A DNA stretch of 64,000 bases, taken from Paenibacillus hemerocallicola. GTDB lineage: Bacteria > Bacillota > Bacilli > Paenibacillales > NBRC-103111. The stretch covers positions 1,821 through 65,820 of the forward strand of contig NZ_VDCQ01000028.1 in assembly GCF_006265175.1 (NCBI RefSeq), read 5' to 3'. Position 1 is the first letter of the stretch. Each line of letters begins with the position of its first letter. This document shows, piece after piece, positions 9,313 to 18,285 of this stretch. The notes beneath the pieces were generated by a model. The model saw only the letters and a list, made by a program, of their open reading frames with translations, did not search any database and was not told where the DNA came from. The position numbers and the translations under genes are program-made.

Positions 9313-10823
9313 GGAAGACGGTATCGAATGAGCGGGGCGGCGCGCTGCTGTACGTCCTGTTCGTGCTGGCGCTGCTTGCCGTGCTGCTGCCGCCTTTGCT
9401 GAACATGATCGGCTCCCGCTTCCTGTCCGACAAGGCGCTCGCCAACCGGATCGGCGCCAATCAGCTGGCCTCGAGCGCCATGGAGGCGTTTTTCGCTTAT
9501 TTGAACGCAACCCCGGCCAATGGCGTTCCATCCGCCTTGACATGGAACAGCTATGTCGGCAATTACGGCGGTTGGACGTATGCGGCTGGCGGTAGCGCTT
9601 CGAGGGTCTCGATCACGCGGCCGGACGGCAGCATCGTCACCTACTCGCAGGTTATGTGCGCCGACTCGGCCTGCTCCACGCAAGTATCCAAGAGCTTGCC
9701 TGCGGAAGTTGCCACGAGCGCGAACCGGTATTTCGCCCGGATTACGGTTGTCGCCGGAGACGCGAACGGGGACGGGGTGGCCAACGACACTTTTTCCAAG
9801 GCGAGCACGATTACACGGCCTTTCCCGATCCGCAACAAGCAGGCATCCGCCATTATCGATCCCGACACGTCTACGGACCGCTACTGCATTCCCGTAAACG
9901 GTCAAGGCGTATTGTATGGCAGCGCGGTCGACCCGCACAATCAGCCGCACTCGCAAAATGTGCCGGCAATCCAAGATGCAATCAGCGCTTATCTGGATAG
10001 TCAGGTGCAGAAGAACAACGGCGTGATCGCCGGCTTCGTCTCCGCCGCAGAGTCGTGCGAGACGTGGAAGGGGGCCGGCCAATGCCGGGTGGCCGATATC
10101 AAGGCGATGTACGACGCCAAAGCAGCCGCAAGCGGGTCGGGACCGGTCGTCATACGCGTCGCCGAGCTGTTGTCCGATAATATTTGGTATAACGAGGTAC
10201 AGTTCGGAAGCGGATTAGGTACCGTGCAAAGGCCGCTTATCCTGGTCGTCGATTCGATCGGGGGCAATATGAAGAAACTGAGTGGCACGCTTACCGGCAC
10301 CTTGATCGTAAATGGCAACGCCAACTTTCAAGGGGACAACATGAATTTGACGATCAGAAAAGGAAAGAATGCCGAGAACAAGGACGATTACGGCGGCCTG
10401 TACGTAAAAGGGAATCAATATTTCACGATGTCGACCACGCTTGTGCTGGACGGGGTGAACTACACCGGAGGCAATATGACATTCGTCAACGGGACCTACA
10501 ACTTTACGGCCAAGTCCGTCACCATTCAGGGAATCTTTTCCGTGCAAAGCTCCAGCTTCTCGATGAATACGAACGGCGGAACGGTGACGATCGGCGATAT
10601 GAGCGTGTCTAATGCAACGGCAACGGTCAATACGGTCAACGGTGATTTGTTCGTCAAAAACAATCTCTACTCCAGCGGGGCGAACACGAATGTGTCGGTT
10701 GGCGGTGTCGCCGGAGTAGGCGGACAATTGAATTTCAGCTCCAATAACGGAGGAAGCGTAACGGCAAACGGGACCGGCACGACGGTCAATATACCGGGCG
10801 TAACCGGATCTTGCACCGCTTGA
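9309..10823 (+). CDS. PilX-like large pilus-associated protein, tip-adhesin candidate
   Basis: A 504-residue protein with a prepilin-like N-terminus (NERGGALLYVLFVLALL) but no Glu at the fifth position after the cleavage-like Gly. Non-pilin PilX and GspK tip proteins share this feature. The rest is extracytoplasmic and rich in Gly, Asn, Thr and Ser. A calcium-loop-like DANGDGVAND lies at about residue 152, and six or more Cys occur in the middle region. The last 180 residues form short beta-repeat-like segments (GTLTGTLIVNGNANFQG, TYNFTAKSVTIQG). Placement between pilO and two minor prepilins supports a role in pilus initiation or adhesion. Function is inferred, not recognised. Confidence 0.75.
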   Translation: MRKTVSNERGGALLYVLFVLALLAVLLPPLLNMIGSRFLSDKALANRIGANQLASSAMEAFFAYLNATPANGVPSALTWNSYVGNYGGWTYAAGGSASRVSITRPDGSIVTYSQVMCADSACSTQVSKSLPAEVATSANRYFARITVVAGDANGDGVANDTFSKASTITRPFPIRNKQASAIIDPDTSTDRYCIPVNGQGVLYGSAVDPHNQPHSQNVPAIQDAISAYLDSQVQKNNGVIAGFVSAAESCETWKGAGQCRVADIKAMYDAKAAASGSGPVVIRVAELLSDNIWYNEVQFGSGLGTVQRPLILVVDSIGGNMKKLSGTLTGTLIVNGNANFQGDNMNLTIRKGKNAENKDDYGGLYVKGNQYFTMSTTLVLDGVNYTGGNMTFVNGTYNFTAKSVTIQGIFSVQSSSFSMNTNGGTVTIGDMSVSNATATVNTVNGDLFVKNNLYSSGANTNVSVGGVAGVGGQLNFSSNNGGSVTANGTGTTVNIPGVTGSCTA

Positions 10824-10837
10824 GAGGAGGGAGTGGC

Positions 10838-11311
10838 TTGGGCCAACGGACGAAGCGCGGCCGGCTAGCCCCGGTCCGCAACGAACGGGGCGTGACGTTG
10901 ATCGAGGTGCTGGCCGCTTCCGCGATCCTTGCGTTCGTCGTGCTGGCGGTCGTGCAGCTGTCGGGCTATAATTTGCTGTCCATGCACAAAAGCGACCGGA
11001 CGATCCAGGCGCACCGGGCGGCCGAGCAAGTGCTGAACCGGATTCGCTCGGATGCAGCGGCTCAGGCTCCCTTTAGCCGCTACGACTGGTCCTCGGGATC
11101 CTATTCGTGCGACAATGCGAGCCCGGCATGCAGCGGACTGCTGCCACCTCAATCCGCTTTGACAATCCGGTCGCAGCCCTTTAACGGCTCGGCCTCCTCC
11201 GTACTCGCTCCCGTCTCGTCGAGCAGACAGGCGACGGTTCAGGCGATCGTGAACATCGGCTCGGCGCCTCGGCTTGTAACGGTGACGGTGCAGTGGGAGG
11301 GAGGCGGATGA
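10838..11311 (+). CDS. Minor prepilin, PilV/GspI-like
   Basis: A 157-residue prepilin with leader RNERG, cleavage before VTLIEVLAASAILAFVVLAV, and Glu at mature position 5. The short C-terminal domain contains one close cysteine pair (SYSCDNASPACSG). TTG 10838 follows GAGGAGGG and is the best start; no ATG is suitably placed. Minor pilins of this size prime fibre assembly. Its stop overlaps the next start by ATGA. Confidence 0.85.
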   Translation: MGQRTKRGRLAPVRNERGVTLIEVLAASAILAFVVLAVVQLSGYNLLSMHKSDRTIQAHRAAEQVLNRIRSDAAAQAPFSRYDWSSGSYSCDNASPACSGLLPPQSALTIRSQPFNGSASSVLAPVSSSRQATVQAIVNIGSAPRLVTVTVQWEGGG

Positions 11312-11880
11312 CGGATAAGCGGACGGCAGGTCCGTTCCTTCGACGAATGTCCGGCAATGAGCGCGGCGTTACGCTCGTTGAGCTGCTGGCCGCCCTGACG
11401 ATCGCGGCGATCGTACTCGGCGTGGCGACGTCGCTGCTGTTCAGCCTTTTGTCCGGCTACCGAAAATCGTCCGACGAGTATTTGCTCCATGCGGACGCCA
11501 ATCGGATCGCCAATGCGATTTCGCTCGGAACCGCAAGCGCCCAGAGCGCAACCGTTCAAGCGGGAGCTTTGGTTTTGCAAGAAAACGGAGTTTCCCACAA
11601 ATTCGTCTACGATTCGTCTTCGCGCCGGCTGGACTTGGTTCGGACGCAGGATGCGGCGACGACCGGCTTCACGTTGTCCGACCGGGTCGTATCGGTCGTA
11701 TGGAGCGACGGAGTCGCGTATGCGGATGCCGGGCTTGCCGCTATTGCGACAACCGTGTATACGGGAAGCGTTAACTCCGCGCTCGAATTGAAAGTAACGC
11801 TGCAGCATGACGGCCGAAGCCGGACATTCGTGTACCCGATCAAGCTGCTACATACGCCATCCCCTTCCATTCCGTCGTGA
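11308..11880 (+). CDS. Minor prepilin, PilW/GspJ-like
   Basis: A 190-residue prepilin with leader GNERG and mature start VTLVELLAALTIAAIVLGVA, Glu at position 5. The globular part is larger than in the preceding pilin, as in PilW/GspJ proteins. ATG 11308 has a GGGAGG site and overlaps the previous stop. It is the last gene of the pilus operon, and its own stop codon lies in the loop of the terminator. Confidence 0.85.
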   Translation: MTDKRTAGPFLRRMSGNERGVTLVELLAALTIAAIVLGVATSLLFSLLSGYRKSSDEYLLHADANRIANAISLGTASAQSATVQAGALVLQENGVSHKFVYDSSSRRLDLVRTQDAATTGFTLSDRVVSVVWSDGVAYADAGLAAIATTVYTGSVNSALELKVTLQHDGRSRTFVYPIKLLHTPSPSIPS

Positions 11881-11897
11881 GAAGGGGATTTGTTTTC
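11859..11897 (+). terminator. Pilus operon terminator
   Basis: ATCCCCTTC pairs perfectly with GAAGGGGAT, with the stop codon of the last prepilin in the loop and a T-rich tail (TTTGTTTTC). No secretin (PilQ) gene precedes it, as expected for a one-membrane cell. Confidence 0.85.
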
Positions 11898-11907
11898 TGC
11901 GACCGCC

Positions 11908-12190
11908 TAATTCGCATACTGAAGGGCTTTGCATCGCATGCTCGATGAAGGCCGTTCCCCTCTACCGGCGCTCGCGAGACCGCGTATCCGTAAAATAGCG
12001 GAATTGGCGTATGTTATTGACCCGAATAGCAGTGTCGACAGCCAAATAACGGAAAACCATTCCTCTAATGCACGGCTCACTACCCTTTTCATCCCGGGAG
12101 ATCGCAATAGCAGAAGTCTATACCGTTATATTCAGGAGTGTAGCGAAATTCGAGACGATAACGGAATTCAGAGCCGCTATATACAGGCCG
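11908..12190 (+). repeat. Dispersed ~280-bp palindromic repeat element, copy 1
   Basis: This stretch aligns along its length with 37227-37505 (same strand) and with the reverse complement of 17738-18026. It begins with a conserved segment ending near CGCGAGACCGCG and GTTATTGACCC, then carries several short hairpins based on AACGGAA and its complement. It is the most diverged of the three copies. No credible gene lies within it; the 11929-12351 reading frame is a by-product. Confidence 0.8.
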
Positions 12191-12293
12191 GGCGATTTTT
12201 GATTATGCACAACAATTTATTTTACGCGATGCTCGGGGCTCGATCACGTGGACGGCCTTGTAACGCAAATATGCGATGCGCAAGTTCGAGCGG

Positions 12294-12325
12294 ACGATTT
12301 CACAGAGATGCGAAATCGTTTTTTT
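12294..12325 (+). terminator. Orphan Rho-independent terminator
   Basis: ACGATTTC and GAAATCGT form a perfect 8-bp stem followed by seven T. No gene ends just upstream: the pilus operon already has its own terminator and repeat copy 1 lies between. It may end a small RNA or read-through transcripts. Confidence 0.75.
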
Positions 12326-12443
12326 CCTGCCGAACATACCAGCTGCAATAGGGGAATATACTTTCGCCCGAAGCGCGAATGCCGGGTGGGAAAGTTCTAT
12401 TATAGTCCGTTTTAAGCAGTTGACGGTTCGTGGGGAAACGATT

Positions 12444-14237
12444 ATGATGAAAGAAGTAATAAATACAAGTATGGAACAGGTGATACGAGTGATTCATGTG
12501 ATCTGGAACGAGAAACAGGCGCAGGCAGTTTGGCGGCAAGGACGGGACGTCTATACGCCTTACTTGTTTGAGATCCTGAAGCAGGCCGGCCTTGCTTACG
12601 AGGCGTGGACGCCGGAAGCGTGGCTGAACAGCCGTCCCGAGGGCATTACCTTGGTTGTCGGCTTGGATAACGAAACCGATTGGCCGGAAGTGTTCCGGTC
12701 TTATTGCGAGAGCGGGAACGCACTGCTCGCCGTAGGCGACACGTACGGCTTGGATCCAATATTGGGAGTACGCAAAGTCCGCACGGTCAAGGAGGGCTGG
12801 ATCGGCTGGAACGATTCAGCGCTGGCCGGCGGTCTGCAAAGCTCGTTTCACTTCTTCGGCTCGACGCTCGTACAGCCGGCGGACGGAGTGGAAGCGCACG
12901 GCTCGATAACGCTGCGCAGCGGCACGGAAACCGCTCACCCAGCCGTAACGGTGAAGGCGTATCCGCAAGGCGCGGCGGCGATGCTGACGGTTGATTTGGC
13001 CCGAACGTTCTGCCTTCTTCAGCAGGGGGTATCGGTCGTGAAGGACGGGGCTCCTTCTTCGGACGGTACGGGAGCAATCAACGACGATATTTTCAAAACG
13101 GACGATAGCTCGGTGCTGGATTGGGATCGCGACCGTAGTTCGGTTGACGGCGGCGTACCGTTTTTCCTGCATCCGATCGTGGACGAATTCCGCATTTTGC
13201 TGGTGAGGCTGCTGCATCGTCTCGGCGAGTCGGTCTCGCGGACGTTCGCGCAAGTATGGTTTTGGCCGGAAGGGCTGGAAGCGGTCGGGCATATTTCCCA
13301 CGATACGGACGGCAACGTGAGCGAGGCGGCGGAAATGCTGCTGAACCGATTACGGGAAGCGGGGATCAAGTCGAGCTGGTGTATTATTATGCCAGGCTAT
13401 CCGGAGCCCATATACCGGCGTATTCTCGAGGAGGGCCATGAAGCCGCCCTTCATTACAATGCGCTCGAGGCGGAGGGCTGCTATTGGGACGAGGCCCTGT
13501 TCAACGAACAACTCGCCATGCTCAAGAGCCAACTGGCGGTAATGAACGCGTCTGTGGACATTACGATGAACAAAAACCATTTTTTGCGCTGGGAGGGCGA
13601 TGTCCAGTTCTATAAATGGTGCGAGAAAGCCGGCATCGTCGTCGAACAGAGCAAAGGCGGCACGAAGCAAGGCAACAAAGGCTTCCTTGCCGGGACGTGC
13701 CATCCGTACTTGCCGGTGTCGGACGCAGCGGAGAACAATCGTCTCATGAACGTGTACAGCAACCCGACGCTTGCCTGGGATCCGCCCATCCCGATCCGCT
13801 GCACGATTCAGGAAGCGAAGGCGATTGTGGACCGCAGCAAGGACGTGTACGGCGTAGCCCATTTCCTGTATCATCCGGCCATGTTCAAAGCGCACGAGCT
13901 GGTCGGTCCCGGCTTCGTCGATTTGATCCGGTACGGGGAAGAGCTGGGGCTTCCCTGGTGGACGGCGATCGAGCTGTACGAATGGCTTCAGCTGCGCAGA
14001 AGCGTCGAGGTGCGAGTGGAGGACGGAAGCTTGCGCATATCGGCAGCCCGCGGCTGCAAAGGCTTGACCGTTCTGCTGTCGGCCGATGCGGTCGCTCCGG
14101 AAGGCGACAGTGCGGCGGCGCTTCGAAGCGCCCGGGCGGTCGAACGGATGGGCCTTCACCTGCAGGAATGGGTATTGGACGTTTCCGCCGGGGAAACGTG
14201 CATTCCGCTTCACGGCACTATCGGAGCGGCAGTCTAA
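12444..14237 (+). CDS. Polysaccharide-deacetylase-superfamily protein, unknown substrate
   Basis: A roughly 597-residue protein without a signal peptide. The first 270 residues look like a glutamine-amidotransferase-like or sensor region (LVVGLDNETDWPEVFRSYCESG) seen in some carbohydrate proteins. From about residue 280 a NodB-like deacetylase domain begins with GHISHDTDGN, whose two Asp and a His resemble metal ligands, followed by EGHEAALHYN and GVAHFLYHPAM His motifs. The C-terminal 70 residues form a small beta domain. ATG 12444 (GGGGA upstream) is used; GTG 12489 after AGGTGA is an alternative. It has its own terminator, so it is a single-gene unit. Confidence 0.65.
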   Translation: MMKEVINTSMEQVIRVIHVIWNEKQAQAVWRQGRDVYTPYLFEILKQAGLAYEAWTPEAWLNSRPEGITLVVGLDNETDWPEVFRSYCESGNALLAVGDTYGLDPILGVRKVRTVKEGWIGWNDSALAGGLQSSFHFFGSTLVQPADGVEAHGSITLRSGTETAHPAVTVKAYPQGAAAMLTVDLARTFCLLQQGVSVVKDGAPSSDGTGAINDDIFKTDDSSVLDWDRDRSSVDGGVPFFLHPIVDEFRILLVRLLHRLGESVSRTFAQVWFWPEGLEAVGHISHDTDGNVSEAAEMLLNRLREAGIKSSWCIIMPGYPEPIYRRILEEGHEAALHYNALEAEGCYWDEALFNEQLAMLKSQLAVMNASVDITMNKNHFLRWEGDVQFYKWCEKAGIVVEQSKGGTKQGNKGFLAGTCHPYLPVSDAAENNRLMNVYSNPTLAWDPPIPIRCTIQEAKAIVDRSKDVYGVAHFLYHPAMFKAHELVGPGFVDLIRYGEELGLPWWTAIELYEWLQLRRSVEVRVEDGSLRISAARGCKGLTVLLSADAVAPEGDSAAALRSARAVERMGLHLQEWVLDVSAGETCIPLHGTIGAAV

Positions 14238-14254
14238 TAGGTTCAAGCAAGAGC

Positions 14255-14284
14255 GAGGCGGCAAAGTCATTGCCGCCTCTTTGG
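14255..14284 (+). terminator. Terminator of the deacetylase-like gene
   Basis: A perfect 10-bp stem GAGGCGGCAA/TTGCCGCCTC with a five-base loop, followed by a short T run. Confidence 0.75.
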
Positions 14285-14651
14285 CGTGTTCGAAAATCCG
14301 GCTCCCGGAACGCGAACGGACCGGAAAGCGTCATTCGGCGAAACCGTCGACCGCAAATTTTCGGTTAATCCTCCATATATTCAATTTATTTTCTATTTAC
14401 GCATTTTCCGGTTTCTTCCATAATAAATGTGAAAATAGGGGTTCTTAGCTGAGCCGAACAGCCGAATAGGCTGACGAGAAAGGGGGATTGGTGTAAGAGG
14501 AAAGCTGAAGGGCATACGAATCGAAGTCACGATGACCGGGTATGACCGGGAACCTGCGGCTGAACGAGATGATGACCCCGGATTGTGCCCCCCTTGTCCG
14601 ACTGCCTCGAAGCATGTCGAGAGGCCATAAAGGTTATGGGGAGGTTCTGGG
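14285..14651 (+). promoter_or_regulatory. Long non-coding leader before a secreted-protein gene
   Basis: About 370 bp without a credible gene. Its second half (from about 14450) is rich in pairable segments: AGCCGAACAGCCGAATAGGC, a repeated GACCGGGTATGACCGGG, an ATCG/CGAT mini-hairpin, and CCTCGA/TCGAGAGG directly before the ribosome site. This resembles a structured leader RNA. I do not recognise a riboswitch class in it. Confidence 0.35.
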
Positions 14652-17606
14652 ATGAAAGTAAAGATCGGAAACGATGCTGCGCAACGGCTCGTCAAATTGT
14701 TGATGATTGCGCTTATCGGGTTGTGCTTCCTGACGCTGCAGGAGGAAATAAAGGTTGCGAGCGGGGAGGAGCTTATGATCGTTGACGAAAATGCGGATTT
14801 CTCGAAGCTTTTCTACAAGACGAATATGAGCATTACGAGCAGCACGCCGGACAGGTTTGGCGGCGACGGCTCGCGTTTTTACAAGTCTGCTTCGGGTGAA
14901 GCTTATTTTATCTACAAAGTGCCTAACGAGAATACCCAGGCGATGACTGGCTTCCGTATGGAATCCTGGTATCAGTACTACAATACGAGCCAAATTCCCG
15001 GCGATATGCAGTTCGAGACTTCCGCGGACAATGAAACGTACACGCCGTTTGCCGGCTTTGTCAAAACGATAGATACGAGCGTAACGCCTGTCAACGGCTG
15101 GTCGAACTACGATTGGGAAGCTTCCGTACTGCCGGCGGGAACCAAGTATTTGAAGATCGTGTTCGGCGATACGTCGAATCACCCGAGCTCCTGGGCGATT
15201 CAAATCGGCCGGACGACCATCGATTTGGAGGCAGTCGTTTTGCAAGCGCTTCAAAATAAAATTGCCGAGGCCGAGACGGCTTTAAACAATGCGGCGATCG
15301 GCACCGCTCCGGGGATGGTGCCGCAGTCGGCGGCGGATGCGCTGGAGACGGCGATCGCCGTCGCGGATGCGGCGGCAAGCGACCCGAACAGTACGGCCGG
15401 GGAGCTGGAGACGGCGTATCTCGATCTGGTGCAGGCGTTGGAGGCGTTCGAAGCCGCACGCGTATACGCGTTGAATTGGCCGGGCGGCGCGGCTATTTCC
15501 GCGGCTGATAAAGGGCTTACCCATATCGCCGTTACTTGGCCGCACGTAGAGGAGTGGAACGAGACGCAGGGCGTCACCTACCATGTATACAAAAATGGCC
15601 AGGAAGCCGCGACGGTTACATCCAATGTATACGCGTTCCAGTCGTTGAAGCCGCAAATGCCGTATCAATTCAGCGTCATTGCCCGAGCGGGCGGGCATGA
15701 TTCCGTTATCCTGGGCCCGACGACGCTGGCCACGGACAATGTCCCGGCGGTGCCGGCTCCCGACTTCAACCTGATCGATGCAGACGATTTTGCCGATGAA
15801 GACTATATTTCGCCCGAGGTATGGGTGAAGGACCCGCGCGGCATTCCTTACTATTTCTATCATTTCCATACGGTTGCGAACGCCGTGCGGATGGACGAGC
15901 CGAACCGCGGATATATCGACATCGTCGTGCATCGCAGTCCCGAGAAAAATAAACCGTACAACGCCAGGGTGCAGGAAAACCATCTCTGGTTCGCTTATTT
16001 CTATACGCGCCAAGCTCCGTGGAACATTTACTACGGCATGCCTGAGGTCAAAATGCGGCTGGAGGCCGTTCTGGAGCATCTGCTCTACCTGCAAGGCTCC
16101 GGAGGCGCTTTTTCGGTCGATGGCTGGGGGCAAAGCAGTCTGGCCGGCACGTCGTTTGCCGTACAGTATATGGGTCAGACGATCCGGCTGCTGAATGAAG
16201 CCAAAGCCGCCGATCCGGCCTTTCCGTCGATCGACGGGGAGCTGTACGACCGGTTCGTGGAATCGTACCGCAAGGCGCTCGTGCTCGTGATGAACGACAA
16301 CGGCTTCTGGAATCACGGCAAGCAGTTTACGAATCAATATACGCTCGTTTGGTCCAGCGCGGCTGCTTATTTGAAATATTATCCCGATGCCGCCATCGAG
16401 CAGAAAATGCGGGAGAGGTTCGCCGCCTCGGAGAGTGCATTCATCAGCCCGGCCGGCTTCTATTACGAGGCGAATGCGTTCGATATGGGCTACAATCTCG
16501 GGGTTCACGTGCAGAATATGTTGACGGACTATTACTACTTCAAAGACACCGACCTGGAAGAGGACATGATCGAGACGGAGAGCAAATTTATCGATTGGCT
16601 GACGTACAATCTGGTGCTGCAGCCGGACGGCTCGTTCTTCGCCTCCAACTCCGCCCCGTCCTCGAGGTCGGGCTCGATTCATATCCAGCGGAAGGATATA
16701 CCGCTCGCGGAGAAGCTGCCGAGCGCCCGGGCCTTCGTCAAGACCCAGGAGGAAGTGGCCGCGGAGATTGCCGCCGCCAAAGCCGACATCGCAACCGGTA
16801 CGCTTGCGAATATTCCCGCACTCGCGCTGAACGGGGAAAATTCGTACAATCCGTTCGCGCTTTACAACCGGATCATGTACCGCTATTATCCTACCGAGGC
16901 CGAACGCGCCGCGGCGATCGCCAATCTGCCCTATATGTCCAGCGATCGCTTCAACCATCAGCGAATCGACAGCGCGAGCCGCAGCGGCCTGGAATTCACC
17001 TACGTGCGCAGGCCGGATTATTACGCCGCCTTCAATGCGGGGGAAAGGACCGCGAACACGCAAGCGTTCGGTCTGGGGCTGCTATGGCACCCGACCGGCG
17101 GAATTATGCTGTCCAGCCAATCGGAAAGCTCCACGGCGACGTCCACGAGAGGACTTTCCTGGGGGACGAAGCCAACCTCCGGCGTTCGCGTATACGAGAG
17201 CGGCAATGTGGAGCCGACTTACCAGATCGCCGGCCAGCCGCTCCAGCCGACAGCCGGGCACGGCGATTTGGCTCAGGGCGACCTGCAGATCCAATATAAT
17301 CTCGGGACGGAGGGAACCAAGACGGTTGCCTTCGCGGAGGACGGATTGAGCGTGGCCGTCAGCCATCAGTCCGAGTTCACCGAGTACATTCCGTTGATGA
17401 TCGGCGCGGAAGACTCGGTCAGCGTGAACGACGGCATCGTTACGATCGTCAGGGGCGATGCCATTATGGAAATCGCGTTTGACGAGCAAGCGGCGGTCAA
17501 TCTCGCACCCAAAAACTTTTATATGTTCGATTATCGCCTGCACATGCTCGCGCTGAAAAAAAGCGGCGAGTTAAGCTATACGATCACGATGTCCACTGTG
17601 GAATAA
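14652..17606 (+). CDS. Large secreted modular protein, candidate carbohydrate-active enzyme
   Basis: A 984-residue exported protein. Residues 1-38 form a signal peptide (LVKLLMIALIGLCFLTL, then a VASG-like cut). About 45-195 is a beta-sandwich carbohydrate-binding-like module. About 198-270 is an Ala-rich three-helix FIVAR-like spacer (LQALQNKIAEAETALNNAA). About 275-365 is a fibronectin-III-like module (HIAVTWPHVEEW). About 385-790 has the helix-rich, aromatic character of an alpha/alpha toroid (WSSAAAYLKYYPDAAIEQK), and the last 180 residues are beta-rich, an arrangement seen in polysaccharide lyases and some glycoside hydrolases. No catalytic signature is certain. ATG 14652 has a GGGGAGG site. 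Confidence 0.7.
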   Translation: MKVKIGNDAAQRLVKLLMIALIGLCFLTLQEEIKVASGEELMIVDENADFSKLFYKTNMSITSSTPDRFGGDGSRFYKSASGEAYFIYKVPNENTQAMTGFRMESWYQYYNTSQIPGDMQFETSADNETYTPFAGFVKTIDTSVTPVNGWSNYDWEASVLPAGTKYLKIVFGDTSNHPSSWAIQIGRTTIDLEAVVLQALQNKIAEAETALNNAAIGTAPGMVPQSAADALETAIAVADAAASDPNSTAGELETAYLDLVQALEAFEAARVYALNWPGGAAISAADKGLTHIAVTWPHVEEWNETQGVTYHVYKNGQEAATVTSNVYAFQSLKPQMPYQFSVIARAGGHDSVILGPTTLATDNVPAVPAPDFNLIDADDFADEDYISPEVWVKDPRGIPYYFYHFHTVANAVRMDEPNRGYIDIVVHRSPEKNKPYNARVQENHLWFAYFYTRQAPWNIYYGMPEVKMRLEAVLEHLLYLQGSGGAFSVDGWGQSSLAGTSFAVQYMGQTIRLLNEAKAADPAFPSIDGELYDRFVESYRKALVLVMNDNGFWNHGKQFTNQYTLVWSSAAAYLKYYPDAAIEQKMRERFAASESAFISPAGFYYEANAFDMGYNLGVHVQNMLTDYYYFKDTDLEEDMIETESKFIDWLTYNLVLQPDGSFFASNSAPSSRSGSIHIQRKDIPLAEKLPSARAFVKTQEEVAAEIAAAKADIATGTLANIPALALNGENSYNPFALYNRIMYRYYPTEAERAAAIANLPYMSSDRFNHQRIDSASRSGLEFTYVRRPDYYAAFNAGERTANTQAFGLGLLWHPTGGIMLSSQSESSTATSTRGLSWGTKPTSGVRVYESGNVEPTYQIAGQPLQPTAGHGDLAQGDLQIQYNLGTEGTKTVAFAEDGLSVAVSHQSEFTEYIPLMIGAEDSVSVNDGIVTIVRGDAIMEIAFDEQAAVNLAPKNFYMFDYRLHMLALKKSGELSYTITMSTVE

Positions 17607-17639
17607 GCACGCACGGTTGTCGCCGGATCGAGTACGGAG

Positions 17640-17681
17640 TCCATTGGAAGCTGTCGTCCGACGCTTCCGATGGATTTTTTT
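17640..17681 (+). terminator. Terminator of the secreted-protein gene
   Basis: A 12-bp stem (TCCATTGGAAGC against GCTTCCGATGGA, one G-T pair) with a T7-type tail follows the stop by about 35 bp. Confidence 0.8.
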
Positions 17682-17737
17682 CTACGACAGTATTTAATCC
17701 GCGTCGTACTGGGCGGCCCCCCTGATGAAGCGGGAGC

Positions 17738-18026
17738 AACGCATTGCCGTAGTTAGAGGAACTATATTCCGTTATGGTCCCGAATTCCGTTATACGCTTG
17801 AAGATAACGGAACAGGCTTCCGTTATCTCGACCTTTCGGGGTGAAAATGATCGTGAACAGTGGAATAGAGGAACTGTTTTCCGTTATTTTGCTATCGGCC
17901 TGGGTATTGGGTCAATAACATACGCCAGATCCGCTATTCGTTGGATTCGCGGTCCCGCAACACTTCTGCAAAGGCAGTCCGCCTTCACCGCTCATGCGGT
18001 ACATGCACTCCAGTACGGGAATTTGG
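17738..18026 (-). repeat. Dispersed ~280-bp palindromic repeat element, copy 2 (inverted)
   Basis: The reverse complement matches 37227-37505 closely, including the lead segment TTGCGGGACCGCGAATCC, GTTATTGACCC, the TTTTCACCCCGAAAG core, and the AACGGAA hairpin units. It lies between the terminator of the secreted protein and the purine operon control region. An apparent 101-residue reading frame from 17774 is generated by the repeat. Confidence 0.88.
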
Positions 18027-18245
18027 CTGTCGTAGTTTTTTTGTGCCGATTCGCGGCGCACTTCGACAAATACCGGTAAACATGCGGGATTTGCTATATC
18101 GCATGGTAGAGGCCGGGAAGCGAAGCAGGTCGTTCGACCGTTGGAGAAGACGAACGGCCGCCGAATAATCGTCCGATTTTCGGACATCCGGCCAAGCGGG
18201 GCGCGGCACTAAGGGAGCATTCGGCTTTTCGGACCAAATACGAAC

Positions 18246-18280
18246 TTTCGAATAAAATAGACACAAAAATGTTCGCCTTT
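18246..18280 (+). promoter_or_regulatory. Candidate tandem PurR boxes
   Basis: CGAAT (18249-18253) and the inverted GTTCG (18271-18275) are separated by 17 bp, the spacing of the paired PurBoxes of Bacillus PurR. The second box reads CGAACATT on the complementary strand with an A-rich flank, close to the known consensus. They lie just upstream of the -35 box. Binding is inferred. Confidence 0.5.
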
Positions 18281-18285
18281 TTAAG

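Noticed and set aside
11929-12351. 140-residue frame after the pilus operon
   Set aside because: It covers repeat copy 1 and a terminator; the translation is a by-product of the repeat.
14440-14651. c-di-AMP (ydaO-type) riboswitch
   Set aside because: A few short words are reminiscent, but the ordered conserved blocks cannot be aligned by eye.
17774-18079. 101-residue frame beginning VPNSVIRLKITEQ
   Set aside because: A very similar translation (VPNSVIILKITEQ) occurs on the other strand at 37209-37499. The likeness is explained by the DNA repeat, not by a protein family.
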